From contig JAXHVB010000015.1 of NCBI GenBank assembly GCA_034189125.1, forward strand, positions 1 to 14,167: a stretch of 14,167 nucleotides of DNA, given 5' to 3'. The stretch is from UBA5862 sp002408105. Lineage in GTDB: Bacteria; Pseudomonadota; Gammaproteobacteria; Pseudomonadales; UBA5862. The translations under genes were made by a program, and so were the position numbers. This document shows, piece after piece, positions 7,414-14,167 of the stretch (positions within the stretch are counted from its first letter, which is position 1; each line of letters opens with the position of its first letter). Under the pieces are notes generated by a model. That model had not been told where the DNA came from. It made no database searches and worked only from the letters and a program-made list of their open reading frames with translations.

Positions 7414-7514
7414 ATGCCCTCGGCAGTGCCTCCGACACATCCCCGCATAGCATCTATACTTGGATCAGAGGTGAGATTCGCGACCCATTTACTTGATCGC
7501 ATGCCCTCAGCAGT
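7414..7514 (+). repeat. Direct repeat ATGCCCTC(G/A)GCAGT
   Basis: Two 14-base copies, at 7414-7427 and 7501-7514, differ at one position and lie 87 bases apart. The first sits just ahead of the -35 of the candidate small-RNA promoter; the second lies within the predicted RNA. It could be a duplicated regulator site or chance in a GC-rich gap. Confidence 0.4.
7432..7460 (+). promoter_or_regulatory. Candidate sigma-70 promoter of small RNA
   Basis: CCGACA (7432-7437) and TATACT (7455-7460) are separated by 17 bases, a standard geometry with a near-consensus -10. Transcription would start near 7467, away from the leftward genes and toward the hairpins at 7520-7587. Confidence 0.4.
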
Positions 7515-7595
7515 CCTCGTTGCCGCCCGATGGCGGGCAATGACTTGGTGTGAAGTCACTCCTCTTGGGCGGCCCATTGTGGCCGCCGTTTTTTT
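7467..7595 (+). ncRNA. Candidate intergenic small RNA with three stem-loops
   Basis: The predicted transcript is about 129 bases and runs opposite to both flanking genes. Three hairpins follow one another: TTGCC-GCC / GGC-GGCAA with a CGAT loop and one bulged G (7520-7540); TGACTT / AAGTCA with a six-base loop (7541-7558); and GGCGGCC / GGCCGCC (7568-7587), followed by G and seven Ts. In addition, AGAGG at the predicted start (7467-7471) can pair with CCTCT (7561-7565), closing the first two hairpins into one multibranch fold. There is no rightward gene for it to lead until 9925, so a leader or attenuator role is unlikely. I recognise no known RNA family; a trans-acting regulator or sponge is possible. 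Seen: promoter, hairpins, terminator. Inferred: that it is expressed. Confidence 0.45.
7568..7595 (+). terminator. Intrinsic terminator, rightward
   Basis: A perfect 7-bp stem GGCGGCC (7568-7574) / GGCCGCC (7581-7587) with loop CATTGT is followed by G and TTTTTTT (7589-7595). Orientation is strictly rightward, as no T-run exists on the other side. Both neighbouring protein genes run leftward, so it must serve a separate rightward transcript. Confidence 0.75.
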
Positions 7596-7611
7596 GTCAG
7601 CGCAGGCAACG

Positions 7612-7626
7612 TTGCCCGACGGGCAA
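7612..7626 (-). terminator. Hairpin downstream of the SDR gene
   Basis: TTGCCC-GAC-GGGCAA forms a 6-bp stem 12 bases beyond the SDR stop. On the leftward strand no T-run follows it, so it is at best a weak or factor-assisted terminator, or a 3'-end stabilising hairpin. Confidence 0.3.
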
Positions 7627-7638
7627 ACACTCACGCGT

Positions 7639-8391
7639 TCAAATGGCCGTGTAGCCACCATCCACAACAATCTCTGCACCATTGACGTAGCTGGAGTCCT
7701 CCGATGCCAGAAACACCACAGCACCGGAGACTTCTTCGGGCTCGGCAGCGCGACCTGAGGGAATGCGGGCGCTCATCGCTTCCAAGGCCTGGGGGCGTTG
7801 CGCGAGATCACCCACCATGGGTGTCAGAATCACGCCCGGGTGGACCGAATTGACCCGAATCCGGTCCCGCTTGAGGTCACTCGCTGCCGCCTTGGTGAGC
7901 AATCGGACAGCCCCCTTGCTGGCCTGATAGGCGGCCGATCCCTCAGCACCGACCAGCCCGTAGATGGACGAGATGTTCACGATCGAGCCCGAGCCTGCCG
8001 CGCGCATCGCAGGAACCACCGATTTACAACCCAGAAAAACACCCCGCACATTCACCGCGAACACCCGCTCCCAGTCCTCGACGCTGGTGTCCTGGACCGC
8101 TTGAGCGAGCAGTACGCCAGCGTTGTTCACCAGTACGTCCACCCGGCCGAATCGTTCCATCGCACGTTCGATCACCTCAGACCAATCGGCCTCGCTGGAC
8201 ACATCCTGGAGCATGGGCAACGCGTACCCCCCCTGCCCACGGATGTGCTCGGCCACCGCCTCGACTGCCGCCTCGTTGATGTCTGTGAGCAGCACCTGTG
8301 CGCCCTCTCGAGCCATTCGGTCCGCGTGGGCCGCGCCCATCCCCGATCCTGCACCGGTAATGACAACCACTTTTCGCTCCAGTCTTCCCAT
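7639..8391 (-). CDS. Short-chain dehydrogenase/reductase, NAD-type
   Basis: A classical SDR of 250 residues, full length. The Rossmann motif TGAGSGMG is at 12-19. D37 at the end of the second strand (LLTDIN) points to NAD(H) rather than NADP(H). NNAG is at 89-92. The catalytic tetrad is N114, S142, Y155 and K159 (YQASK), with PG at 185-186 and the usual VNGAEIVVDGGYTA end. It resembles 3-alpha/20-beta-hydroxysteroid and 3-oxoacyl-type dehydrogenases; the substrate cannot be read, but a hydroxyl oxidation on the imported compound fits the cluster. The ATG at 8391 has a clear GGAGGA site about 8 bases ahead. It follows the MFS gene by 46 bases and probably shares its transcript. Confidence 0.93.
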   Translation of the reverse strand: MGRLERKVVVITGAGSGMGAAHADRMAREGAQVLLTDINEAAVEAVAEHIRGQGGYALPMLQDVSSEADWSEVIERAMERFGRVDVLVNNAGVLLAQAVQDTSVEDWERVFAVNVRGVFLGCKSVVPAMRAAGSGSIVNISSIYGLVGAEGSAAYQASKGAVRLLTKAAASDLKRDRIRVNSVHPGVILTPMVGDLAQRPQALEAMSARIPSGRAAEPEEVSGAVVFLASEDSSYVNGAEIVVDGGYTAI

Positions 8392-8437
8392 GAGTTTTTC
8401 CTCCGTGTCGTTTTGTTGCGAGACGCCGGGCCAGGCC

Positions 8438-9778
8438 TCAGCGGGTGCGGGGCGGGTTCATCGTTGTCGCCATGGCACTGCCTGCCGCTTCAGCTCCTGC
8501 GCCAGCCCGGCTTGTCGGGCGCTGTGCGCCACCGGGAGGACGCAGCATTGCAACGCTCAGGATGGCGAGGGCCGCAATGCCGGTGTATCCCCAGAAAAAA
8601 GCGCCATAGGTGTCGAAGCGATCGTAAAACCAGCCGGCGCCAATGGGCACAGCGGCCGAGAGCAGCGTCGTGACGATGCCGCGCACCGCTGCGATCGAAG
8701 CGTAATGTCCACTGCCGAAAAAGTTGGCAAGAATCGCTGGCGTCGTCACCAACGCGAGGCCATTTCCCAGCCCAAAAACCACCGCAAAAACATAAGCTAA
8801 AAAAGCTGAGTTCGTGTAGTTTAAAATCACAAGTCCGACGCCGATCAGCACCAGGCCGAAGGCCAGCAGAATGCGGGGCTCAATGTGGTCGCCCAGGGCC
8901 CCGGAGACCAGCCGCCCCCCCATGCTCACGAACCCGACCACACCCAATGCCGTCGCCGCGAGAACGACATCCAGCCCTTGGTCCTGCAGGTGGAGCAGCG
9001 CCTGGCTATTGACCAGGGCCCCCCCCACCACCGCTGTTGCCGAACCGGCGATCAACATCCAGAACGCTGGAGTCCGCAGCGCTTCTCGTGCCGGCCAGTC
9101 CCGGTCGGAGCGAAAGACCTTGCGCTCAGGACCCATTGTTTTGGCGTCCGCGTCGGCCTCAGCGACACGGCGGGTTCCATCCACAGCGAGTCCCATGTCC
9201 TCGGGACGCTCCCGCACCACCCAGGCGGCGAGCAGCGAACACAGCAGGGTGCTCCCCGCCATGATGAGCCACACGAGCCGCCAGCTGCCAGTGGCATCAA
9301 TGACGAGGGCGAACAGAGGCACCACGAGCGCCCGGCCCAACCCACCGGATGCCATGAAAAGCCCGATCGCCAACGCCCGGCGGCGCGCAAACCAATTCGA
9401 GATCAGTTGGGTGCCGGGAAGGATCGACAGCATCGCGACGCCGACCCCCAAAAACGGTGCAACCAGGATGTAGTAGCGCCACAAGTCGTTGGTGAAATAC
9501 ATGTTCACCGCACCAAAGGCCGCGACCACGCCCCCAACGACCATTGCCGGACGCACGCCGAAGCGGCCGATGGAATAGGCCACCAAGGGGCCGGACAGCC
9601 CCATCGCCAGAGTCATGATGGAGAACCCCGCGCTCGCTTCGGATCGGCTCCAACCGAGCGACGAAACAAACTCGGGCAAGGTGACCGACAGGCCATAGAA
9701 GACCGTGCCAATCGAGAGAAAGTAAATCAATCCGAGGGCGGCCAGCAGTTTCCAGCCGTAGTAGACCCGCATGCCCAT
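8438..9778 (-). CDS. MFS transporter, monocarboxylate/oxalate-antiporter type
   Basis: With the ATG at 9778 the protein has 446 residues and about 12 membrane helices in two six-helix halves, separated by a charged loop (RPEDMGLAVDGTRRVAEADADAK). It starts YYGWKLLAALGLIYFLSIG, typical of the monocarboxylate/oxalate-formate branch. Motif A copies appear after helix 2 (YSIGRFGVRP) and helix 8 (GALGDHIEPR), and NWFARRRALAIGL follows helix 4. The tail is polar and rich in Ala, Gly and Pro. The frame extends to 9931, but the added 51 residues are Arg/Ala-rich, have no membrane character and overlap the divergent hydrolase start. No good ribosome site decides between 9778 and 9772. It likely imports the organic acid or its precursor for the cluster; the substrate is unknown. 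Confidence 0.88.
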   Translation of the reverse strand: MGMRVYYGWKLLAALGLIYFLSIGTVFYGLSVTLPEFVSSLGWSRSEASAGFSIMTLAMGLSGPLVAYSIGRFGVRPAMVVGGVVAAFGAVNMYFTNDLWRYYILVAPFLGVGVAMLSILPGTQLISNWFARRRALAIGLFMASGGLGRALVVPLFALVIDATGSWRLVWLIMAGSTLLCSLLAAWVVRERPEDMGLAVDGTRRVAEADADAKTMGPERKVFRSDRDWPAREALRTPAFWMLIAGSATAVVGGALVNSQALLHLQDQGLDVVLAATALGVVGFVSMGGRLVSGALGDHIEPRILLAFGLVLIGVGLVILNYTNSAFLAYVFAVVFGLGNGLALVTTPAILANFFGSGHYASIAAVRGIVTTLLSAAVPIGAGWFYDRFDTYGAFFWGYTGIAALAILSVAMLRPPGGAQRPTSRAGAGAEAAGSAMATTMNPPRTR

Positions 9779-9924
9779 ATGGCGCCATTCAGTGCAATCA
9801 AACCCGAGACTGTACCAGAGCGCAGGCCAAACGCCCGCGGAGCGACTGGATCGCGCGGCTGCCTTTGAGTAGCATCTCGCCGCCCGTGGGACACACCCAA
9901 AAGGCCACCCAATGGAGAGCTCCG
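9779..9924. promoter_or_regulatory. Divergent promoter region between MFS and hydrolase genes
   Basis: The 146 bases between the two divergent starts must carry promoters for both directions. I found no -35/-10 pair good enough to report and no strong palindrome. A GGAGAG ribosome site (9914-9919) serves the hydrolase. Confidence 0.45.
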
Positions 9925-10842
9925 ATGTCATTTAGCCCTCACACCGATGCACCCGAGTGGTTCCAGCGCGCTGTGCTGAGCCAACCCAGTGACCACTGGG
10001 TCGATGTGGATGGCTGCCCGATTCACTACCTGCGGTGGGGCCCAGCATCGGACCAGCCGGGGCTGCTTTTGGTGCACGGCAATGGTGCTCACGCGCACTG
10101 GTGGGACTTCATCGCGCCTTTTTTTGCGGCCAGCCACCAAGTGGTCGCCATGGACCTGAGCGGCATGGGGGACAGTGGCCACCGCAGCACCTACGAGGCG
10201 GACCAGTACGCCGACGAACTGATGGCCGTGATTGGGCACGCGGGTTTGGACACCCGCACCGTGGTGGTCGGGCACAGCATGGGGGGCTTCATTGCCTTGC
10301 GGACTGGGGCACGTTACGGCCACAGGCTCGGGGGTGTGATTTTGGCCGACTCACCCATTCGGCCACCGGACTACGAATGGAAAAGCAGTTCGCCCATCCG
10401 CAAAAAGAAAACCTATCCAAACAAAGAAGCCGCACTCGCCCGCTTTCGGTTGTTGCCACCTCAACCTTGCGCCAACCAGTACATCGTTGACCACATCGCG
10501 CTGCATTCAGTGGTTGAAGTGGCGGGCGGCTGGAGTTGGAAATTCGACGACGGTTTTCGCTCCCCCTTTCATGAAGGCCCCAGGTGCGAAGACTTCAAGC
10601 ACCTCAGTTGCCGGTGCGGGGTGCTCAACGCCGAGTACAGCTCGGTGGTAACGCCCGAGGTCGAGCGGTACATGTTTCAGTCTCTGGATGAGCGGGTTCC
10701 CTTCGTGACCATTCCCGAGTGCCACCACCACCTGTTCCTTGACCAGCCTCTGGCATTTGTGGCGGCGGTTCGCACCATGCTCGCGGAATGGACGCACTCG
10801 CAGCCACACCGGCAGCTGTACGCCAGTGGGACTGAGACCTAG
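9925..10842 (+). CDS. Alpha/beta hydrolase
   Basis: A 305-residue alpha/beta-hydrolase-fold enzyme without a signal peptide. LLLVHGNGAHAHWW (47-60) supplies the oxyanion-hole motif HGNG (51-54). The nucleophile elbow GHSMG gives S118. The C-terminal histidine lies in ECHHHLFLDQP (one of H267-H269, H268 most likely). The acid is probably near E237 (LNAEYSSVV), less certain. The charged cap around 150-220 (KSSSPIRKKKTYPNK) may suit an anionic or CoA-linked substrate. I chose the ATG at 9925 over a TTG at 9865 because GGAGAG stands 5 bases ahead. It is the only rightward gene in the catabolic stretch. Ester hydrolysis, thioester hydrolysis and C-C bond hydrolysis are all possible. Its stop touches that of the convergent FadB-like gene. 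Confidence 0.9.
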   Translation: MSFSPHTDAPEWFQRAVLSQPSDHWVDVDGCPIHYLRWGPASDQPGLLLVHGNGAHAHWWDFIAPFFAASHQVVAMDLSGMGDSGHRSTYEADQYADELMAVIGHAGLDTRTVVVGHSMGGFIALRTGARYGHRLGGVILADSPIRPPDYEWKSSSPIRKKKTYPNKEAALARFRLLPPQPCANQYIVDHIALHSVVEVAGGWSWKFDDGFRSPFHEGPRCEDFKHLSCRCGVLNAEYSSVVTPEVERYMFQSLDERVPFVTIPECHHHLFLDQPLAFVAAVRTMLAEWTHSQPHRQLYASGTET

Positions 10843-10846
10843 CTAG
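10839..10846. other. Shared palindromic stop CTAGCTAG
   Basis: The self-complementary octamer CTAGCTAG supplies TAG to the rightward hydrolase (10840-10842) and TAG to the leftward FadB-like gene (10845-10843). The two genes meet tail to tail with no base between them, and no terminator hairpin was seen. Confidence 0.8.
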
Positions 10847-12864
10847 TCGGCAGAGAATGTACCTTCGGCCGCGGCCCGTTGCTGCAACAGCGGCGCCGGC
10901 GCCCAAAACGCGCCCCCTTCGGCGGCCAACTCCTCAAGGCGGGCCACGATGTGGGCCAAGCCGAGCTGCTCGGCGTGGTACATGGGCCCGCCTCTATGGG
11001 CAGGAAACCCGTAGCCGTGCACATAGGTCACGTCGATGTCACTTGCGCGCAGCGCCATGCCCTCCTCCAAAACCCGCGCACCCTCGTTGATCAAGGGAAA
11101 CAGGCAACGCTCTAGCACTTCTTCGTCGGGGATGTCCCGCCTCGTGCGCCCGGCCTCAAGGGCGACCTCGGCGATCAAGGCGTCCACCGAAGGGTCCGGA
11201 ACGGGAACACGCCGGTCTTCTCCATAGCGGTAGAAACCGGCCCCGCTCTTTTGTCCAAACCGCTCCTGTTCGCACAGGCGGTCGTGTACCCGCTCACTGG
11301 GTGCGGGCTCTCGGCCATTCGCTTTGCGGGCACGCCAGCCGACATCCAGCCCAGTCAGGTCCATCATCTGAAACGGACCCATGGGCAGCCCGAAATCACG
11401 CAGCACCGCGTCCACCTGGGCCACCAACGCTCCATCAAGTACCAGCTCGTTGGCTTGCTGGATGTATCCGCGCAGCAGCCGATTGCCGATGAATCCAGGA
11501 CAGTTGCCAGCCAGTACACCCACCTTCTCCATGCGCTTGGCGAGGCCCATGGCCGTCGCAATGGCCGCAGGACTGGTGTTGGCACCGCGAACCACCTCCA
11601 GGAGGGTCATGACATTGGCGGGGCTGAAAAAGTGCATGCCGATCACCCGCTCCGGTGCCCGCGTGACCTCGCCGATGCGGTCGATATCGAGGCCCGAGGT
11701 ATTGGTTGCCAGCAGGGCATCCGGACGCATCACATCGGTCAAGCGAGCAAACACCGCCTGCTTGAGCCCAAGGTCTTCGAAAACGGCTTCGACCACGACA
11801 TCGGCCTGCGCCAAGTCGCGGTACTCTGTGGTGGTGCGAATGCGTGCCAAGCGAGCGTCGCGCTCCTGCGCGCTCAGGCTCCCGCGCTGAACAGCCACCG
11901 CGTAGTTTCGTTCGATCACCTGGCGGCCGCGCTCGAGGGCTGCTTCGTCCAAATCGAGCACCGTGACCTCAATGCCCGCGTCCGCAAAGCACATTGCGAT
12001 GCCCCCGCCCATGGTCCCGGAGCCCACAACCGCCGCACGGTGCACGGGCTCAGCCAGCGCCGGGTCGACACCTGGCACCTGTGCCGCTTTGGCTTCGGCT
12101 GTAGCGACATGCAGCAACGCCCGGTGCTGGGGGTCATTCAAGCACTGAATAAACGCCGCATTTTCTGCCTTTCTCGATACAGGAGAGGCTTCGCTTAGCA
12201 GTTTCAGCAACACCTGGTGGGCGAGCCGGCCACGGCCGCTGCGACCGATGCGACGCCGCCACGCATCAGTCGCCTCTGGATCCAATGCGGGCCGCGCAGC
12301 ATTGGCTCCGCTGACCTCTTGAACGAGGCTCAGCCCGTTGGGTTCGTCGTCCCCTGGGCGATAGCACGCCTGAACCAGCGCCAGGTGCTGGGCATCGGCT
12401 GCCGGAAAGGGCCGACCCGAGAGCAACAGAAGCGCGGCACCTTCACCCCAACCATCCCGGATGCGACCGCAGGTGCCAAACGCAGGCACCAGGCCATGAC
12501 GCAAAACGTTCGATTGCAGGGTCGTTCCTTCCGCAGCCAGGCGCGCGCTGCAGGCCACGGCAATTTCCAGGCCCACATCCCGCGCCCCTTCTGCCAGCAG
12601 CGCGATCACAGGCGCGCGCGCACGTTCAATCGCAGCCACCACGGTCCCAACGCCAGCCCTGAAGTCCGGATCGACCGCCCACTCCAAGCCGAGGCGGAAC
12701 AGCCCCGGGGCGTGCAACGCAATCTTGGCCGCGCCACCTCGATCCGCTGAATCGATGGCTTCTACGAGGCGCTCGAGCCCTGCCAGGGTCCATTGGTCTG
12801 CAGGTGCATCCGCTTCAATCCAGTCCACCCCGCGGGTAATGTGGGTGTTGACGGCTTGGCTCAT
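10843..12864 (-). CDS. FadB/FadJ-like protein with intact dehydrogenase and degenerate hydratase domain
   Basis: A 673-residue fusion in the layout of bifunctional enoyl-CoA hydratase/3-hydroxyacyl-CoA dehydrogenases, slightly short of the usual 700 or so. The C-terminal dehydrogenase looks active: VVGSGTMGGGIA (279-290) binds NAD with D304, TNTS gives S390, and H411 (GMHFFSP) with E423 (LLEVV) form the catalytic pair; N461 and a second helical domain (QMMDLTGLDVG, YGFPAHRGGPM) follow. The N-terminal crotonase domain is worn: the first oxyanion loop is GLFRLGLEW, the GGG before the first catalytic Glu is DVG (E100 kept), and the second catalytic Glu is replaced, probably by V120 (SNVLRHGLVPAFG). 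It may no longer hydrate. Oxidation of a 3-hydroxyacyl-CoA to the 3-oxo form is the likely role. The ribosome site before the ATG is weak. Confidence 0.9.
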   Translation of the reverse strand: MSQAVNTHITRGVDWIEADAPADQWTLAGLERLVEAIDSADRGGAAKIALHAPGLFRLGLEWAVDPDFRAGVGTVVAAIERARAPVIALLAEGARDVGLEIAVACSARLAAEGTTLQSNVLRHGLVPAFGTCGRIRDGWGEGAALLLLSGRPFPAADAQHLALVQACYRPGDDEPNGLSLVQEVSGANAARPALDPEATDAWRRRIGRSGRGRLAHQVLLKLLSEASPVSRKAENAAFIQCLNDPQHRALLHVATAEAKAAQVPGVDPALAEPVHRAAVVGSGTMGGGIAMCFADAGIEVTVLDLDEAALERGRQVIERNYAVAVQRGSLSAQERDARLARIRTTTEYRDLAQADVVVEAVFEDLGLKQAVFARLTDVMRPDALLATNTSGLDIDRIGEVTRAPERVIGMHFFSPANVMTLLEVVRGANTSPAAIATAMGLAKRMEKVGVLAGNCPGFIGNRLLRGYIQQANELVLDGALVAQVDAVLRDFGLPMGPFQMMDLTGLDVGWRARKANGREPAPSERVHDRLCEQERFGQKSGAGFYRYGEDRRVPVPDPSVDALIAEVALEAGRTRRDIPDEEVLERCLFPLINEGARVLEEGMALRASDIDVTYVHGYGFPAHRGGPMYHAEQLGLAHIVARLEELAAEGGAFWAPAPLLQQRAAAEGTFSAD

Positions 12865-12991
12865 TGGGGGTTCTCACTCAGAAGGGGTTTTTTGACCCAT
12901 GATACCCACTGCACACCAATTGCAAACAATTGTTCGAAAGTTGAACTAATCTTGTGCTGTAATTCAATCAAACAGGCACCACGAATCTCAG
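12865..12991. promoter_or_regulatory. Divergent regulatory region with inverted repeats
   Basis: This 127-base AT-richer gap separates the FadB-like gene from the small-protein/HDOD pair. Two CAATTG palindromes (12917-12922 and 12927-12932) are 10 bases apart, one helical turn, and run into GTTC/GAAC half-sites (12932-12935, 12943-12946). The group could be an operator for the divergent genes. No promoter pair was convincing. Confidence 0.35.
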
Positions 12992-13345
12992 ATGCAAAAA
13001 GTGCACATCGAACAAGTGGTCCCAGGGATGCAGACCATACAGGATGTGTCCGACCCCCAGGGCCGTGTGTTGCTGAAAGCCCATACCGTGCTGGATCAAC
13101 GCAAACTGCACGCCCTGAAGGCCTGGGGTGTGGACGAAATCGCAATCGCCGCGGACATCCAACTGCCGGATGACAGGGCACCCAGCACAGTGCCGGAGCA
13201 ATACCGCAGTGCTGCCGAATCGGCGATTGCCGAACGCTTTGCCTTGCAGGACATGAACATTCCAGCCGTGGAGGCCATGCGTGAGATTGCAATCGACCAC
13301 CTCTCCCGACAGCTGGAGCAGCGCGGTGCAAATACCCAGCGCTGA
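12992..13345 (+). CDS. Small conserved protein preceding HDOD gene
   Basis: A 117-residue soluble protein. The first 55 or so residues follow a recognisable pattern, VEQVVPGMQTIQDVSDPQGRVLL in outline with HTVLDQRKLHALKAWGVDEIAI: a small beta-rich module found near HD-GYP and HDOD signalling proteins. The remainder is helical and charged. I cannot name a function; a partner or regulator of the downstream HDOD protein is the natural guess. The ATG at 12992 has only a weak ribosome site. The gene overlaps the following one by 20 bases, which indicates translational coupling. Confidence 0.75.
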   Translation: MQKVHIEQVVPGMQTIQDVSDPQGRVLLKAHTVLDQRKLHALKAWGVDEIAIAADIQLPDDRAPSTVPEQYRSAAESAIAERFALQDMNIPAVEAMREIAIDHLSRQLEQRGANTQR

Positions 13346-14167
13346 ACAGATCGCCAGCACCACCCGCACCCTGGCGACCTTGCCTGATGTGTTCAACCGA
13401 CTGCAGTTGGAGATTCGTTCAACCACCAGCACGGTGGACGACATCGCAGCAGTCATCAGTTCCGATCCCGGCCTTTCGGCTCGCCTATTGCGATTGGCGA
13501 ACAGCGCGCTCTATCAGTTTCCCGGCAACGTCGAAACCATTTCCCGCGCCCTGTGCCTGATCGGCACGCGCCAACTGAGCGAACTGGCGCTCGCCACCCT
13601 GATCATCGACATGTTCGAGGGCATTGAACTGCGCTACATGTCGATGCGGGCGTTTTGGCGCCACAGCCTCGCAACCGCAGTGGCAACACGCGTGCTCGCA
13701 ATCCACTGCTCCGCGGAAGACGTCGAGCGGTTTTATCTGGCCGGACTGCTGCACGACGTGGGTCGCTTGGTGCTGTTCGTTGACTATCCTGAGCAGGCGA
13801 CCGAAGCCTTACGCCTCGCGGAATCCTCAATGCTGTCTGTGCGGGAAGCAGAGCTGAAACTGTTCGGGTTTACAGACTACGAGATCGGCTTTCACCTACT
13901 GCGTCAGTGGCAGCTGTCGGCGTTCCATCAGGACAGCGTCCGACACTGCGCTGCCGGCGAAGAAGCCGCCGCGATGCCACAGGGTGCTGCGCTGGTCCAT
14001 TGCGGGCGGTGGATTGCCCGCAGCCTTGGCATGGGTGACTCAGGTGACCGTTGGGTGCCACCGCTGACCGCGTCTGCCTGGGGGCAGCTGCAGATCCTGC
14101 CGAGCGCCATGCCCCGCATTGTGAAGGACCTAACCCTCCAATTGGCCGATATCGACCAAGTGCTACT
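13326..14167 (+). CDS. HDOD-domain signalling protein (C-terminus beyond window)
   Basis: The frame runs from a GTG at 13326 to the window edge (280 codons and two bases, no stop). Early residues TLPDVFNRLQLEI and ISSDPGLSARLLRLANSALY are typical of HDOD domains, followed by ISRALCLIGTRQLSELALA, H113 (FWRHSLATA) and the HD pair in AGLLHDVGRLVLF (H143/D144). HDOD proteins are non-cyclase output or signalling modules related to HD phosphohydrolases, often tied to c-di-GMP or stress signalling. The GTG is preferred because GGAG (13315-13318) lies 7 bases ahead; the next in-frame ATG would cut into the domain. It overlaps the preceding gene by 20 bases in another frame. Confidence 0.88.
   Translation, partial: MQIPSAEQIASTTRTLATLPDVFNRLQLEIRSTTSTVDDIAAVISSDPGLSARLLRLANSALYQFPGNVETISRALCLIGTRQLSELALATLIIDMFEGIELRYMSMRAFWRHSLATAVATRVLAIHCSAEDVERFYLAGLLHDVGRLVLFVDYPEQATEALRLAESSMLSVREAELKLFGFTDYEIGFHLLRQWQLSAFHQDSVRHCAAGEEAAAMPQGAALVHCGRWIARSLGMGDSGDRWVPPLTASAWGQLQILPSAMPRIVKDLTLQLADIDQVL

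Larger units (their letters stand above)
7264..7638. other. 375-base gap between two leftward transcription units
   Basis: No believable protein gene. From left to right it holds the A/T-rich leader and promoter of the thiolase operon (leftward), a direct repeat, a rightward promoter with a candidate structured RNA and intrinsic terminator, and a hairpin just past the end of the SDR gene. Rightward open frames crossing it are shadows of the neighbouring genes. Confidence 0.6.

Noticed and set aside
7414..7758. Rightward open frame starting in the 7264-7638 gap
   Set aside because: It crosses the intrinsic terminator and runs into the SDR gene in antisense, with no ribosome site or recognisable domain.
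8885..9868. Rightward open frame (327 codons) opposite the MFS gene
   Set aside because: Its product is rich in His, Pro, Gln and Arg with no fold pattern, while the other strand encodes clear membrane helices.
9865..9924. TTG start 20 codons upstream for the hydrolase
   Set aside because: The ATG at 9925 has a GGAGAG ribosome site and the upstream residues look like translated promoter region.
9779..9931. Longer N-terminus for the MFS transporter
   Set aside because: The extension is Arg/Ala-rich without membrane character and would overlap the start of the divergent hydrolase gene.
1..14167. CRISPR arrays, tRNA or rRNA genes, insertion sequences
   Set aside because: No spaced repeat array, cloverleaf, rRNA core or transposase motif was seen on either strand. 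Terminal inverted repeats at the 1.1-kb join were also looked for and not found.

Overview
The window looks chimeric. About the first 1.1 kb is AT-rich and cyanobacterial in character: a HIP1-type GCGATCGC octamer at 7-14, A/T-ending codons, no clear Shine-Dalgarno sequence, and a response-regulator/coiled-coil/GGDEF protein read leftwards. From about 1,125 onward the DNA is GC-rich with proteobacterial gene style (strong GGAG-type ribosome sites, tight operons). I would place this part in the Betaproteobacteria, perhaps Burkholderiales/Comamonadaceae, from protein style only. The join cuts into the first PAS domain of the next gene, so it is more likely an assembly or amplification chimera than a real gene border.

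Layout: 1-905 (-) response regulator with degenerate GGDEF, cut by the window edge; 906-1113 AT-rich non-coding; 1114-3939 (+) multi-PAS/GAF/GGDEF/EAL protein lacking its true N-terminus; 3955-7263 (-) four-gene block of two thiolase-like/OB-fold (DUF35) pairs; 7264-7638 a 375-base gap holding a promoter for that block and, on the opposite strand, a candidate small RNA with three hairpins and an intrinsic terminator; 7639-8391 (-) short-chain dehydrogenase; 8438-9778 (-) MFS transporter; 9925-10842 (+) alpha/beta hydrolase; 10843-12864 (-) FadB-like protein; 12992-14167 (+) a small protein and an HDOD protein that runs off the end.

From 3.9 to 12.9 kb the genes read as a catabolic cluster for an acyl-CoA-activated compound. 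An MFS permease would import the substrate, and a hydrolase, an NAD-type SDR and a FadB-like 3-hydroxyacyl-CoA dehydrogenase would process it. Thiolase-fold/DUF35 complexes would cleave a carbon-carbon bond. The thiolase-like proteins lack the usual nucleophilic cysteine. One carries the two-tyrosine pattern of the steroid side-chain aldolase Ltp2, which suggests retro-aldol rather than thiolytic cleavage. The substrate cannot be read from the sequence; a steroid-, bile-acid- or terpenoid-like side chain is a guess. The flanking genes (c-di-GMP turnover, HDOD) look like unrelated signalling genes.
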